The position numbers were made by a program, and so were the translations under genes. A DNA stretch of 64,000 nt from contig OZ220708.1 of the NCBI GenBank assembly GCA_965116595.1, forward strand, positions 2,170,001-2,234,000. Reading direction: 5' to 3'. The notes beneath the pieces are model-generated. The model was not told the origin of the DNA and did no database searches. It saw only the letters and a program-made list of their open reading frames with translations. Source of the stretch: G963663315 sp963668255 (lineage in GTDB: Bacteria > Pseudomonadota > Gammaproteobacteria > Arenicellales > Poriferihabitantaceae). Shown one piece after another: positions 53,557 to 62,180 of the stretch (its first letter is position 1; each line of letters begins with the position of its first letter).

Positions 53557-54423
53557 ATGACGGAAAAAAAAGAGATTCGCGGTTATGGTACGGGTGATGT
53601 CGACGCAATCATCTCCGTGGATGAGGTGGAGCGCCGGGCGGCGGCCATCTCCGGGGGAATCAGTGTCGAAAGGCTTGATGATCTGGCGGGCAACCAGCCC
53701 TGGGTCACCATTGAGAATCTGAACGCCGGCTATGGCAGGATGGAAGTTCTCCATGGCATCAACCTGCGGGTCGGCCGCAAGCAGTCGCTTTGTCTTATCG
53801 GTCCCAACGGCGCCGGCAAGTCCACGGTGTTACACGCTATTTTCGGCTTCAACGACATCTTCTCCGGCCGCATCACCATAGGACGGGGCACGGATGCCAT
53901 GGATGTTACCAGCCTGTCACCCAATAAAAAACTCTCCCGCGCCGGGATTGCCTACATCCTCCAGGATAAATCCATCTTCCCCGGCATGACTGTGGAGGAG
54001 AATCTCTGGATGGGCGGTTTCCTCAAGGACAAGCCGGCCGAGTCCAAACAGGCCACCGAAATGATCTTCGACAAGTATTCCCGACTCGCTGCCCGCCGCA
54101 AACACCAGGCCAGGGTCCTTTCCGGCGGCGAACGCCGCCTGCTGGAAATCTCCCGCGCCCTGGTCATGAACCCCGACGTCCTCCTCGTTGACGAACCTTC
54201 CATCGGGCTTGAACCCCGCTTCATCGACATGGTCTTTGAAATCCTCGACGATCTACAGAACAACGAGGGCAAAACGATCATCATGGTGGAGCAGAATGCC
54301 AGGAAGGGGCTGGAGTTTGCGGATATTGGCTATGTGCTGGTCTCCGGCGAGGTGGCGATCGCCGGAACAGGATCGGAACTGCTGGACAATCCCAGGGTGG
54401 GGGAATTATTCCTCGGAGGATAG
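53557..54423 (+). CDS. livF: Branched-chain amino acid-type ABC transporter ATPase (LivF family) with N-terminal extension
   Basis: A 288-residue ATPase. The ABC core starts near residue 50 (VTIENLNAGYGRMEVLHGIN) with Walker A GPNGAGKST, signature LSGGERRLLEISRAL, Walker B LLVDEPSIGLEP and the D/H loops. About 48 residues precede the usual LivF start and contain no recognised domain (IISVDEVERRAAAISGG). The ATG at 53557 follows the livG stop by 18 bp. The extension could be regulatory, or the true start could be internal, though no better start codon with a ribosome site was seen near residue 49. Confidence 0.93.
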   Translation: MTEKKEIRGYGTGDVDAIISVDEVERRAAAISGGISVERLDDLAGNQPWVTIENLNAGYGRMEVLHGINLRVGRKQSLCLIGPNGAGKSTVLHAIFGFNDIFSGRITIGRGTDAMDVTSLSPNKKLSRAGIAYILQDKSIFPGMTVEENLWMGGFLKDKPAESKQATEMIFDKYSRLAARRKHQARVLSGGERRLLEISRALVMNPDVLLVDEPSIGLEPRFIDMVFEILDDLQNNEGKTIIMVEQNARKGLEFADIGYVLVSGEVAIAGTGSELLDNPRVGELFLGG

Positions 54424-54489
54424 CTCCGGGGAAATTGGTTCGGGTTGCCGCACCGGCATAGAGATTGGAAATTTCTCCTGGCGCCCCGG

Positions 54490-54957
54490 TTATAGTCCGA
54501 GTTCGGTCAACCCGGGATAATCCTCCGGGCGTGGCCCCTCATCCCAATGAAACCTGCGATCGGATTCAAGGATCGGAACGTCGTTGATGCTGGCCTCCCG
54601 CCTGCGCATCAGTCCGCGCCCGTCAAACTCCCAGTTTTCATTGCCGTGTGCGCGAAACCAGTTTCCTGAATCGTCATGATATTCGTACTGAAAACGTACG
54701 GCGATTCGATTCTCATTGCAGGTCCAGATTTCCTTGATCAGGCGATAGTCCAGTTCGCGTGCCCATTTGCGTTGGAGGAATGCAACGATCGCTTCGCGGC
54801 CCTGGAAAAATTCGGCGCGGTTGCGCCAACGGCTGTCTTGTGTATACGCCAGCGAAACTTTTACCGGGTCGCGAGTGTTCCAGGCATTTTCGGCCATTCG
54901 GACTTTTTGAACGGCGGTTTCCAGGGTAAACGGCGGGAAAGGGGGGCGTTCGGACAT
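54490..54957 (-). CDS. DUF1348 / NTF2-like protein
   Basis: A 155-residue protein that starts PPFTLETAVQKVRMAENAWNTRDP and contains YTQDSRWRNRAEFFQGREAIVAFLQRKW and NWEFDGRGLMRRREASIND, the DUF1348 pattern within the NTF2-like fold. The function of the family is not known. The reading frame is open to 55188, but the conserved part begins at the ATG at 54957. It is convergent with the ABC operon and divergent from recJ across 213 bp. Confidence 0.85.
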   Translation of the reverse strand: MSERPPFPPFTLETAVQKVRMAENAWNTRDPVKVSLAYTQDSRWRNRAEFFQGREAIVAFLQRKWARELDYRLIKEIWTCNENRIAVRFQYEYHDDSGNWFRAHGNENWEFDGRGLMRRREASINDVPILESDRRFHWDEGPRPEDYPGLTELGL

Positions 54958-55170
54958 GAGTGGCTTCCAGGTTCGTGTACTTGTCGATACAGTGTATATC
55001 AATCTTTGCAAACTGCAAGTTCGGCGCACCTGATCAGTGAGCCCGCCTGTTATCCAGACAACAGGCTGCCCCAGGGTTGACCGGATAGCCAGGGTATTTG
55101 ACCGAAAGTGGAATATAATCCCGGTTATAAACCAAAGGGTGGTATCGACTCGTGACGAAGGACACATAAC

Positions 55171-56946
55171 ATGTTGGAATATGGTCAAAAGACGATTCAG
55201 CGCCGGGTTCGGGCCTGTAGTCTTGATAATGATGGAAAGATGGGTGATCCGGTAATTTCACCTCTTTTGAAAAGGATATTCGAGAATAGACGAATCGATC
55301 ATGTTTCTAAACTGAACCACTCTTTCTCCAATTTATGTAAACCCGATTCACTCAAGGATGGGGATGTTGCCGCACTACTGATCTGTGACGCGATTAAGGC
55401 AGGCAAGCGTGTTCTGATCATTGGTGACTATGATGCCGATGGCGCTACCGCTGTTGTGCTGGGCCTGTCCGGATTGAAATCCATGGGATTGGGTGATGTC
55501 GATTATCTGGTGCCGAATCGTTTTAAACACGGTTATGGGTTGTCGCCGGAAATTGCTGAAGTTGCCTTGCAGAAAAACCCCGATATTGTGATTACCGTAG
55601 ATAACGGGATCAACAGTATGGATGGAGTTGCCCTGCTTAAAGATAGCGGGGTGGTCGTCGTCATTACCGATCATCATCTTCCTGCGGGGAGGTTGCCGGA
55701 AGCGGATGCGATACTGAATCCCAATCAACCTGGCTGCAATTTCCCGAGCAAGGTGATTGCAGGCGTTGGCGTGATGTTTTACTTTTTATTATTGATCAGG
55801 GCGAAACTCAAATCGGTTGGCTGGTTTGAAGGGAGTCAACGTCCGATTCCAAATCTGGGCGACCTGGTTGACCTGGTTGCTTTGGGCACGGTCGCCGACA
55901 TGGTGCCGCTGGACCACAATAACCGGATTCTGGTCGCCAATGGAATTCTGCGAATCAGGTCCGGCAAATGCCGTCCCGGGATACTGGCATTGATGGAAGT
56001 CGGAGGCCGGCATCACAGTGAAATTGATTCTTCCGATTTTGGATTCGTCATCGCTCCCAGGCTGAATGCTGCTGGACGCCTGGATAATATTTCGACAGGA
56101 ATAGAATGTCTGCTGACTGAAGACAGTGCGGTTGCGCATAATTACGCACTACAACTCAACCAGATAAATGAAGAGAGAAAGGGAATTGAAATCGATATGC
56201 AAAACAGGGCTATGGAAATCGTAAGGCGCATGATGACTGACAAAAGTAATATCAGTCAACACGGGGATGAAATACCCGCAGGATTCTGTCTGTATGATCC
56301 CGACTGGCATCAGGGGGTAAGCGGGCTGGTTGCCTCCCGGATAAAGGGAAAGACCAATCAACCCGTGATTGCCTTCGCCAGGACCCTAAGTGGAGATTTG
56401 ACTGGCTCAGCCAGGTCCGTACCCGGGCTGCATATAAAGGATTTGCTTGAGGGAATTGCCCTGGAAAACAACGGACTGATTGAAAAATTCGGCGGACATG
56501 CGATGGCGGCGGGCTTGACTGTTCGAGCGGACAATTACGATCAATTTTGCGACAGATTTCACAGAAAAGTAGCAGAGCATTATGGTCAGGCCGGCATCAG
56601 TAATACAATCGATACCGATGGTGAATTAGAACCGGGAGAAATCAACCTTGCCAATGCACAACTGATTCGAGAGGCAATGCCCTGGGGGCAGGGATTTCCT
56701 TTCCCCAGGTTTGATGGTGAATTTATCGTATCGGACTGTCGCATCGTCGGGCAGATTCATTTGCGTATGACGTTGCAGCCTGTGGGTCAGGACACCCGGT
56801 TCAAGTGTATCGCGTTCAAAGCGCTTGAACCCGGCCAGAAGGCGCCTGACCTTGACAGGGTTCATGTCGTGTATAAACTTGATGTCAATCAATTCCGGGG
56901 AACAAAATCCTTACAGTTGATCATTGAATACCTGGAACCGGTTTGA
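55171..56946 (+). CDS. recJ: Single-stranded-DNA-specific exonuclease RecJ
   Basis: A 591-residue DHH-family exonuclease. The catalytic motifs are IIGDYDADGATA, VITDHHLPAG and LVALGTVADMVPL (DHH domain), followed by the DHHA1 domain ending with KFGGHAMAAGLTV and the OB-fold C-terminus. It degrades 5' single strands in RecFOR recombination and mismatch repair. The start matches E. coli RecJ (a short TIQRR region before the DHH domain). It precedes the rpoE operon by 96 bp, not its usual neighbour in E. coli. Confidence 0.96.
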   Translation: MLEYGQKTIQRRVRACSLDNDGKMGDPVISPLLKRIFENRRIDHVSKLNHSFSNLCKPDSLKDGDVAALLICDAIKAGKRVLIIGDYDADGATAVVLGLSGLKSMGLGDVDYLVPNRFKHGYGLSPEIAEVALQKNPDIVITVDNGINSMDGVALLKDSGVVVVITDHHLPAGRLPEADAILNPNQPGCNFPSKVIAGVGVMFYFLLLIRAKLKSVGWFEGSQRPIPNLGDLVDLVALGTVADMVPLDHNNRILVANGILRIRSGKCRPGILALMEVGGRHHSEIDSSDFGFVIAPRLNAAGRLDNISTGIECLLTEDSAVAHNYALQLNQINEERKGIEIDMQNRAMEIVRRMMTDKSNISQHGDEIPAGFCLYDPDWHQGVSGLVASRIKGKTNQPVIAFARTLSGDLTGSARSVPGLHIKDLLEGIALENNGLIEKFGGHAMAAGLTVRADNYDQFCDRFHRKVAEHYGQAGISNTIDTDGELEPGEINLANAQLIREAMPWGQGFPFPRFDGEFIVSDCRIVGQIHLRMTLQPVGQDTRFKCIAFKALEPGQKAPDLDRVHVVYKLDVNQFRGTKSLQLIIEYLEPV

Positions 56947-57042
56947 TCCTGCGGGCACGATGTGTGCATGAATGGTTGTTTTGATATTGAATAAGATAAA
57001 CTACAGAATTCGATCATTACTGCGGAAAACAATAACCGGAAT

Positions 57043-57624
57043 ATGGACGATCAAGTTGACAATGATATAGCCCTGGTCGAGCGGGTCCAAAACGGAGACA
57101 AGAAGGCTTTTGATTTGCTGGTTCGCAAGTATCAGTATCGAATCAGGAATCTGGTCAGTCGATTTGTAAGAGATCCATCGGAACAGGAGGATATCGTCCA
57201 GGAATCCTTTATCAAGGCTTACCGGGCGATTGGAAGATTTCGTGGAGACAGTGCATTCTACACCTGGTTGTATCGCATCGTGGTCAATACATCGAAAAAC
57301 CACCTGGTTGCCGCGGGTCGGCATCCTCCCGCCCAGGATGTCGATATTGATAGTGCGCTGCAAAGCCGTGGCGCCGACCGTTTGACTGAATTCAACACCC
57401 CCGAGCAGATGGTCCGGAATGATGAACTGGTGGCGGCAGTGAAAAGAGCGATCACCGGTCTGTCAGATGAATTGAAGGAAGCCATTCTGTTGCGGGAAAT
57501 GGATGGATTGAGCTATGAAGATATTTCCGTCATCATGCATTGTCCGGTCGGAACCGTACGCTCCAGGATTTTCAGGGCCCGCGAAACAATTGAAAAATCA
57601 ATCGCGCATCTTGTAGATGAGTGA
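57043..57624 (+). CDS. rpoE: RNA polymerase sigma-E factor
   Basis: A 193-residue ECF sigma factor of the RpoE type. Region 2 is VRKYQYRIRNLVSRFVRDPSEQEDIVQESFIKAYRAIGRFRG followed by FYTWLYRIVVNT; region 4 is LPxELKEAILLRE-type SDELKEAILLREMDGLSYEDI and CPVGTVRSRIFRARE. It directs transcription of envelope-stress genes and is held by RseA. It is followed by rseA after a 97-bp gap. Confidence 0.97.
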   Translation: MDDQVDNDIALVERVQNGDKKAFDLLVRKYQYRIRNLVSRFVRDPSEQEDIVQESFIKAYRAIGRFRGDSAFYTWLYRIVVNTSKNHLVAAGRHPPAQDVDIDSALQSRGADRLTEFNTPEQMVRNDELVAAVKRAITGLSDELKEAILLREMDGLSYEDISVIMHCPVGTVRSRIFRARETIEKSIAHLVDE

Positions 57625-57675
57625 TCCTGGCCTGTGTGGTGATGTATATGGCGCTGAATTGCAGGAAACTGATGT

Positions 57676-57702
57676 GAACTTATTGTCATTGGATGGTACT
57701 AA
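57676..57702 (+). promoter_or_regulatory. Candidate sigma-E-type promoter ahead of rseA
   Basis: GAACTT at 57676-57681 is a perfect -35 of the sigma-E class, followed by a 16-bp spacer and ACTAA at 57698-57702, a partial match to the TCTGA/TCAAA -10. It lies in the unusually long rpoE-rseA gap. It could give sigma-E-driven synthesis of its own inhibitor. Confidence 0.35.
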
Positions 57703-57710
57703 TATAGGAT

Positions 57711-57716
57711 AGGAGG
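57711..57716 (+). promoter_or_regulatory. Strong ribosome-binding site that sets the rseA start at TTG
   Basis: AGGAGG lies five bases before the TTG at 57722. The alternative ATG at 57737 has only AGGA three bases upstream, so the TTG start is preferred. Confidence 0.6.
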
Positions 57717-57721
57717 ATATC

Positions 57722-58279
57722 TTGGAACCCAGGAAGATGAACGAAAGAATTTCTCAATTGATTGATCAGGAACTGATGCCTGATCAACAGGTGGTTGTTA
57801 TTGGCAAAATGATCAATCATGAGACTGCTGGCAAGACATGGCAGCGCTATCAATTGATTGGTGATATCGTGCGTGGTGAGGTTGATCAGGTCGGAGCGGA
57901 TCTGACAGAAAAAATCAGTGCGCGTCTGCAGGCAGAGCCAACTGTGGTCGCACCAGACAGGGCGGCCCGGGAAAATCGTATTGCCGGGCCGGATGCCGGC
58001 ATTGGCATCTGGAAACCGGTCGGGTTGTTCGCAATGGCTGCTTCCCTTGCCGTTGTTGCGGTGGTTACACTGGATCCTCTCAATGATTCATACCAGGTCG
58101 ACACAGTTGCTGCCGTTGATCAGGCTGAATCGGGGCAGGTCGAATCAGGGCACTCCATCATGCACGCTGAGGGGTTTCATGAGATGCTGACCGGACATGG
58201 AGAATTCACCTCTTCCCCTGCCTTTAATGGCCTGCTTGCTCATGTGGTTCTGGTAAGTAATCAGTCACCCGTTCAATAG
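57722..58279 (+). CDS. rseA: Sigma-E factor negative regulatory protein RseA
   Basis: A 185-residue anti-sigma factor. The cytoplasmic N-terminal RseA domain (about 1-85: MNERISQLIDQELMPDQ, then TWQRYQLIGDIVRGEV) holds sigma-E, a single helix lies at about 101-118 (GLFAMAASLAVVAVVTL), and a periplasmic tail follows. Cleavage by DegS and RseP releases sigma-E under envelope stress; neither protease gene is in this window. It starts 97 bp after rpoE and is followed by rseB after 35 bp. Confidence 0.93.
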   Translation: MEPRKMNERISQLIDQELMPDQQVVVIGKMINHETAGKTWQRYQLIGDIVRGEVDQVGADLTEKISARLQAEPTVVAPDRAARENRIAGPDAGIGIWKPVGLFAMAASLAVVAVVTLDPLNDSYQVDTVAAVDQAESGQVESGHSIMHAEGFHEMLTGHGEFTSSPAFNGLLAHVVLVSNQSPVQ

Positions 58280-58314
58280 ATTCCATTTTCTTCATGCAAT
58301 TCCGACAGGGTTAA

Positions 58315-59286
58315 ATGATGGGATCAGTTTTATCTCGCCGGATGGTGGTTGTCCTTGTATTCTGGTTTCTCCCGGCGCATGTTTTTGCGGATCCGTTTGA
58401 CTGGTTGATGAAAATCAGCAAGGCAGCGGCGGATGTGAATTTTATCGGTACGCTGGTATATACCAATAATGGTGAAATCAAGACCATGGAGGTGGCGCGC
58501 AGAATCCAGGATGGATTGATGCAGGAGCGCATCTATTCACTTGATGGAGAACCCAGGGAGATAATTCGCAGCGAGGACAAGGTCTGGTTTTATATCCCGG
58601 ACAAGAACATGGTTGTCCATGACTACCGGCAGGTTACGAAAAGTGGCTTCCCGAGAATCCTTCCGGACGACCTGGATCAATTAAAGCAGAACTATGGTTT
58701 TGAGGAAGGCGAAGAAAAACGCATTGCCGACCGGGTGGCGATAGAGATAAAGGTGATTGCCAATGATGCCTGGCGATATGGGTATACCCTTTGGGCTGAC
58801 AAGCATTCAGGTCTGCTTTTAAGGTCTGATCTGGTCAGCCAGGACGGTGAGATTGTTGAACAATACCTGTTTGCCGATATCGAAATCAACGGTGTAATTA
58901 CTGATGCCCAACTGGCCCCGGTGAGCAGCGCCGACAAGTTGCGTTTATTCGGAAATTCGGAGCCGATGCCCGAGTCTTTCGAATCTTCTGAGTGGTCAGT
59001 CACTAAACTCCCTGATGGCTATCAATTGAATAATCATATTCGCAGGATGTCGCCGATGGGGAAGGGTGAAATCGAGCACTTTGTATATTCCGATGGGTTG
59101 TCGACTTTGTCCGTATTCATCAAGAAAACCAGTCAGAATCAGGGCGAAATGACGGGTCTGGGCAGAATGGGCGCCGTGCATGCCTACCGTACCCGTATTG
59201 GCAATCATCTTGTCACTGTGATCGGAGAAGTCCCCGCAGAAACCGTACAGGTGGTTGCACGGGGTGTTCAACTCAACAAAGGCTGA
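58315..59286 (+). CDS. rseB: Sigma-E regulator RseB (MucB)
   Basis: A 323-residue secreted protein. The signal peptide ends at AHVFADP. The MucB/RseB N-terminal domain has the LolA-like fold (WLMKISKAAADVNFIGTLVYTNNG, then RIYSLDGEPREIIRSEDKVWFYIPD) and the C-terminal domain follows after about residue 215 (LPDGYQLNNHIRRMSP). It binds the periplasmic part of RseA and slows its cleavage, sensing lipids or LPS. The E. coli order would continue with rseC; here ppx/gppA comes next. Confidence 0.95.
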   Translation: MMGSVLSRRMVVVLVFWFLPAHVFADPFDWLMKISKAAADVNFIGTLVYTNNGEIKTMEVARRIQDGLMQERIYSLDGEPREIIRSEDKVWFYIPDKNMVVHDYRQVTKSGFPRILPDDLDQLKQNYGFEEGEEKRIADRVAIEIKVIANDAWRYGYTLWADKHSGLLLRSDLVSQDGEIVEQYLFADIEINGVITDAQLAPVSSADKLRLFGNSEPMPESFESSEWSVTKLPDGYQLNNHIRRMSPMGKGEIEHFVYSDGLSTLSVFIKKTSQNQGEMTGLGRMGAVHAYRTRIGNHLVTVIGEVPAETVQVVARGVQLNKG

Positions 59287-59385
59287 TCCCAACCAACCGG
59301 ATTTTGCCCCTGATTGGTCGAAGCGGGTTATTTATACAATCGCTTCGGAGTATGATAGCCACTTACAATCCTGCGTGTGTCTTGA

Positions 59386-60909
59386 ATGGAAAAAGAGAAT
59401 TATGTTGCCGCAATAGATCTGGGATCCAACAGTTTTCATATGGTGATTGCCGATGCAGGTGATCACGGCAGCATAAAAATCATGGATCAGTTGAGGGAAA
59501 TGATCCGATTGAATGCAGGTCTTGATCAGGATCGGAATCTGTCCGGGGAAGCCCAGAAAAGAGCCCTGGAATGCCTGCACCGGTTCCGTCAATGCCTGAC
59601 CGGCATTCCAGCTCACCGGATACGGGCTGTCGGTACCAATACCTTGAGAAACGCACGAAACAGTGATGCGTTCCTGAAATGTGCGGAAGCAACTCTCGGA
59701 CACCCGATTTCAGTGGTTTCAGGTCATGAGGAGGCGCGGCTTGTTTATCTTGGCGCAGCGTTTGATCTGTCTACTCGCGGTAAAAAAAGACTGGTTGTCG
59801 ATATTGGCGGCGGAAGCACGGAACTGATTGTGGGAAAAAGCCATAAACCATTGCACATGGATAGCCTTGAAATCGGCTGTGTCAGCCTGACGCGAAATGT
59901 CTTTGACGATGGCTGTATCACCAAATCCCGGTTCAAGCGTGCAAAGAATCTCGTTTCGATGGAATTACAGCCGGTCATCGGAGCCTACCGCAAGCTGAAA
60001 TGGCAGGAAGCCGTCGGCACATCGGGAACGATAAAGGCAGTAGACAGGGTCGCGAGGGAATTGGGCATGGAGCGGGACTGGGTATCCGCAAAAAGCATGG
60101 CTGAAGTAAAAAAATGGATTCTGGATACGAAACACAGTCACTTGCTCAGCCATGTTTCTGATCAACGAAGGCCAGTATTTGCGGCTGGATTCGTGATTCT
60201 ATCGACAATTTTCGAAGAGCTTGGAATCAATAGAATGGATATTTCTCAGGGCGCCTTGAGGGAAGGGGTTGCCTATGATCTGATTGGACGGTTGCATGAT
60301 GAAGATTCGAGATTTCACGGGGTGGCTTCGTTGGTAACACAGTTCAAGACTGACCCGGAGCAGGCGAACCGGGTTCAGAATCTGGCAATCCGTTTTCTCG
60401 ATCAGGTCAAGGACGATTGGGACCTGCAGGAGACTCTCAACTATAAACTGCTTTACTGGTCAGCACGATTGCATGAGATCGGAATTTCTGTTTCATACGA
60501 TCAATATCACCTGCATAGCGCCTATATAATCGAACACAGCAATATGGATGGATTTTCCAGACAGATCCAGAAAATACTTGCGCTGCTGGTCAGATGCCAC
60601 CGACTCAAGATAGAAATCGATGCCATTGCAAGATTGCCCGATGAATGGGTAGAGCGGATATCCAGACTGATTATTCTGCTCAGACTGGCCGTGACGTTTT
60701 ATCGCAGTCGCTCGGATGTTGATTTATTCGGTATTCTGATAAAAGTCAGTAACAGACAGGTGATTGTTTCCTACCCGAAAGGCTGGGGTAAGGCCCACCC
60801 CCTGACGGTGTTCGATCTTGAAAATGAAAGGCTCGTTTTTGAATCCATGGGGTATGGGTTGGAGGTCGGGATCAATTCAAATTGTACAGGCCGATTTCAG
60901 AAGGCCTGA
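59386..60909 (+). CDS. ppx: Exopolyphosphatase / guanosine pentaphosphate phosphatase (Ppx/GppA)
   Basis: A 507-residue ASKHA-fold phosphatase. The first phosphate loop is VAAIDLGSNSFHMVIAD, the second DIGGGSTELIVG, and the EVGTSGT-like loop reads QEAVGTSGTIKAVDRVA; an HD-like C-terminal region follows (about 310-500). It hydrolyses polyphosphate chain ends or pppGpp. Which of the two dominates cannot be decided. The 3' end overlaps the convergent phosphoglycerate-mutase-like gene by 38 bp. The ppk1 gene is about 25 kb away on the other strand. Confidence 0.93.
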   Translation: MEKENYVAAIDLGSNSFHMVIADAGDHGSIKIMDQLREMIRLNAGLDQDRNLSGEAQKRALECLHRFRQCLTGIPAHRIRAVGTNTLRNARNSDAFLKCAEATLGHPISVVSGHEEARLVYLGAAFDLSTRGKKRLVVDIGGGSTELIVGKSHKPLHMDSLEIGCVSLTRNVFDDGCITKSRFKRAKNLVSMELQPVIGAYRKLKWQEAVGTSGTIKAVDRVARELGMERDWVSAKSMAEVKKWILDTKHSHLLSHVSDQRRPVFAAGFVILSTIFEELGINRMDISQGALREGVAYDLIGRLHDEDSRFHGVASLVTQFKTDPEQANRVQNLAIRFLDQVKDDWDLQETLNYKLLYWSARLHEIGISVSYDQYHLHSAYIIEHSNMDGFSRQIQKILALLVRCHRLKIEIDAIARLPDEWVERISRLIILLRLAVTFYRSRSDVDLFGILIKVSNRQVIVSYPKGWGKAHPLTVFDLENERLVFESMGYGLEVGINSNCTGRFQKA

Positions 60910-62152
60910 AATTGGACAGACAACCCATCGCGTCAAGCACCGAGATCAAAAAACCATGTGCGGTTATTCTGCCCAGAGAGCCTGATATACAGTCTGTTTC
61001 ATTATATTTATCCACCCGGTCCTTTCTTCCGAGCGGGTTATAGATGGCTACAGGCACCGGGTCTCCGTTGTGTTCTCCGCAAAGGGAATCGGTAGAATGA
61101 TCCGCACAAACCCCGACCACCAGATCACTCGTATCTATTTTTCCAAGTGCGGAATCGAAGCGTGAAATCAGGTCTGCTTTTGCCTGCGGGTCACGGTCGT
61201 GCGCCGCGATATCCATTCCCTTGATGTGAATGTATACCAGGTCATGGGTTTGCAAAGCCTCCATTGCCAGGCTGAGTTTCCTGTCCAGGTCGGTATCAGG
61301 CAGGGAGGTGAAAGCAGGGTCATTAATTGTCAAAAACCCGAGCAGTTTGCCCAATCCGATAATGGTGCTTTCACCAGCAACGATAGCAGCCGACAAATCC
61401 AGGTAGGCATGTATATTCCTGAAATCCCGGTGAATTCCTGCACTACGGGTAATTACTGCGTTGGCAGGCAACTCTCCTGCCCTGACTCTGTCGTTGTTGA
61501 CCGGATGACTGTTCAGGATATCATGGGATTTCTCGAAAAATCGGTTGACTGCCTGCGCGGTGCGAACGGCATCCTTGTCCGTGGCGCAAATTGCATGACA
61601 TCCGAGAACTCCCTTTTCGATGTTCATTCCACCCGGGTCGGTGTCACTGACCAGTGCCGAAAGTTCAAGCCCTCTTAGCCGCAATACACAGCGATGTTGG
61701 GTGGCAGGGTACAGTGATGCTGTTATTCCATCCCCGACCTGAATGTCGTGCAGGGAATCACAGAGCGGTATGACACCCTGATTGATTCTGCCAGCCCGTC
61801 TGTCACGGATGCGGTAATGAGCGCCTTGTTTTTCAACGGTTGCCAGATTGGATCGAAATAAAAGATCACCCGCACTTGAGACCAGCCCGATCCCCGAAGC
61901 TTCTATCGGCCCTCGGCACAGTTTGGCTGCATCGTCCGGAGGTAACCCAAACAGAATGCCGACGCCCGTATGGGTATCCACCGGCAATCCTGGCAACAGC
62001 GGATCCATCAGTCCCGATTGTCCGTTTTGCGCCAACTGATCCAATATCGGAGTGCTGGCATACTCGAGTGGAGTGAGACCACCGAGCTGAGGATTTGGAC
62101 GATCGCCTAATCCATCGAGAATGATTATCAGACCTTTTATACGATTGTGCAT
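60872..62152 (-). CDS. Archaeal-type (ApgM-like) phosphoglycerate mutase homologue, divergent active site
   Basis: A 426-residue alkaline-phosphatase-superfamily protein of the ApgM type. It begins LIIILDGLGDRPNPQLGGLTPLEYASTP, with metal Asp13; the later metal motifs are HIKGMDIAAHDRDPQAKADLISRFD and CADHSTDSL, then GDPVPVAIY. The place of the nucleophile motif (SDTAH in ApgM, from memory of the family) reads THTGV around Thr60, so Ser is replaced by Thr and two metal-site residues differ. The fold is clear but activity on phosphoglycerate is doubtful. It is encoded 28 bp after the 2-phosphoglycerate-kinase-like gene on the same transcript. Confidence 0.8.
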   Translation of the reverse strand: MHNRIKGLIIILDGLGDRPNPQLGGLTPLEYASTPILDQLAQNGQSGLMDPLLPGLPVDTHTGVGILFGLPPDDAAKLCRGPIEASGIGLVSSAGDLLFRSNLATVEKQGAHYRIRDRRAGRINQGVIPLCDSLHDIQVGDGITASLYPATQHRCVLRLRGLELSALVSDTDPGGMNIEKGVLGCHAICATDKDAVRTAQAVNRFFEKSHDILNSHPVNNDRVRAGELPANAVITRSAGIHRDFRNIHAYLDLSAAIVAGESTIIGLGKLLGFLTINDPAFTSLPDTDLDRKLSLAMEALQTHDLVYIHIKGMDIAAHDRDPQAKADLISRFDSALGKIDTSDLVVGVCADHSTDSLCGEHNGDPVPVAIYNPLGRKDRVDKYNETDCISGSLGRITAHGFLISVLDAMGCLSNFRPSEIGLYNLN

Positions 62153-62180
62153 TCAAGTATCCTGATCAGGATTTTCCGAT

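Noticed and set aside
50720..53754. Long antisense open frames (50720-51667, 52088-52735, 52642-53754)
   Set aside because: They lie opposite well-supported ABC transporter genes in GC-rich DNA, where stop codons are rare on the other strand; the products are His/Gln/Asp-rich without known motifs.
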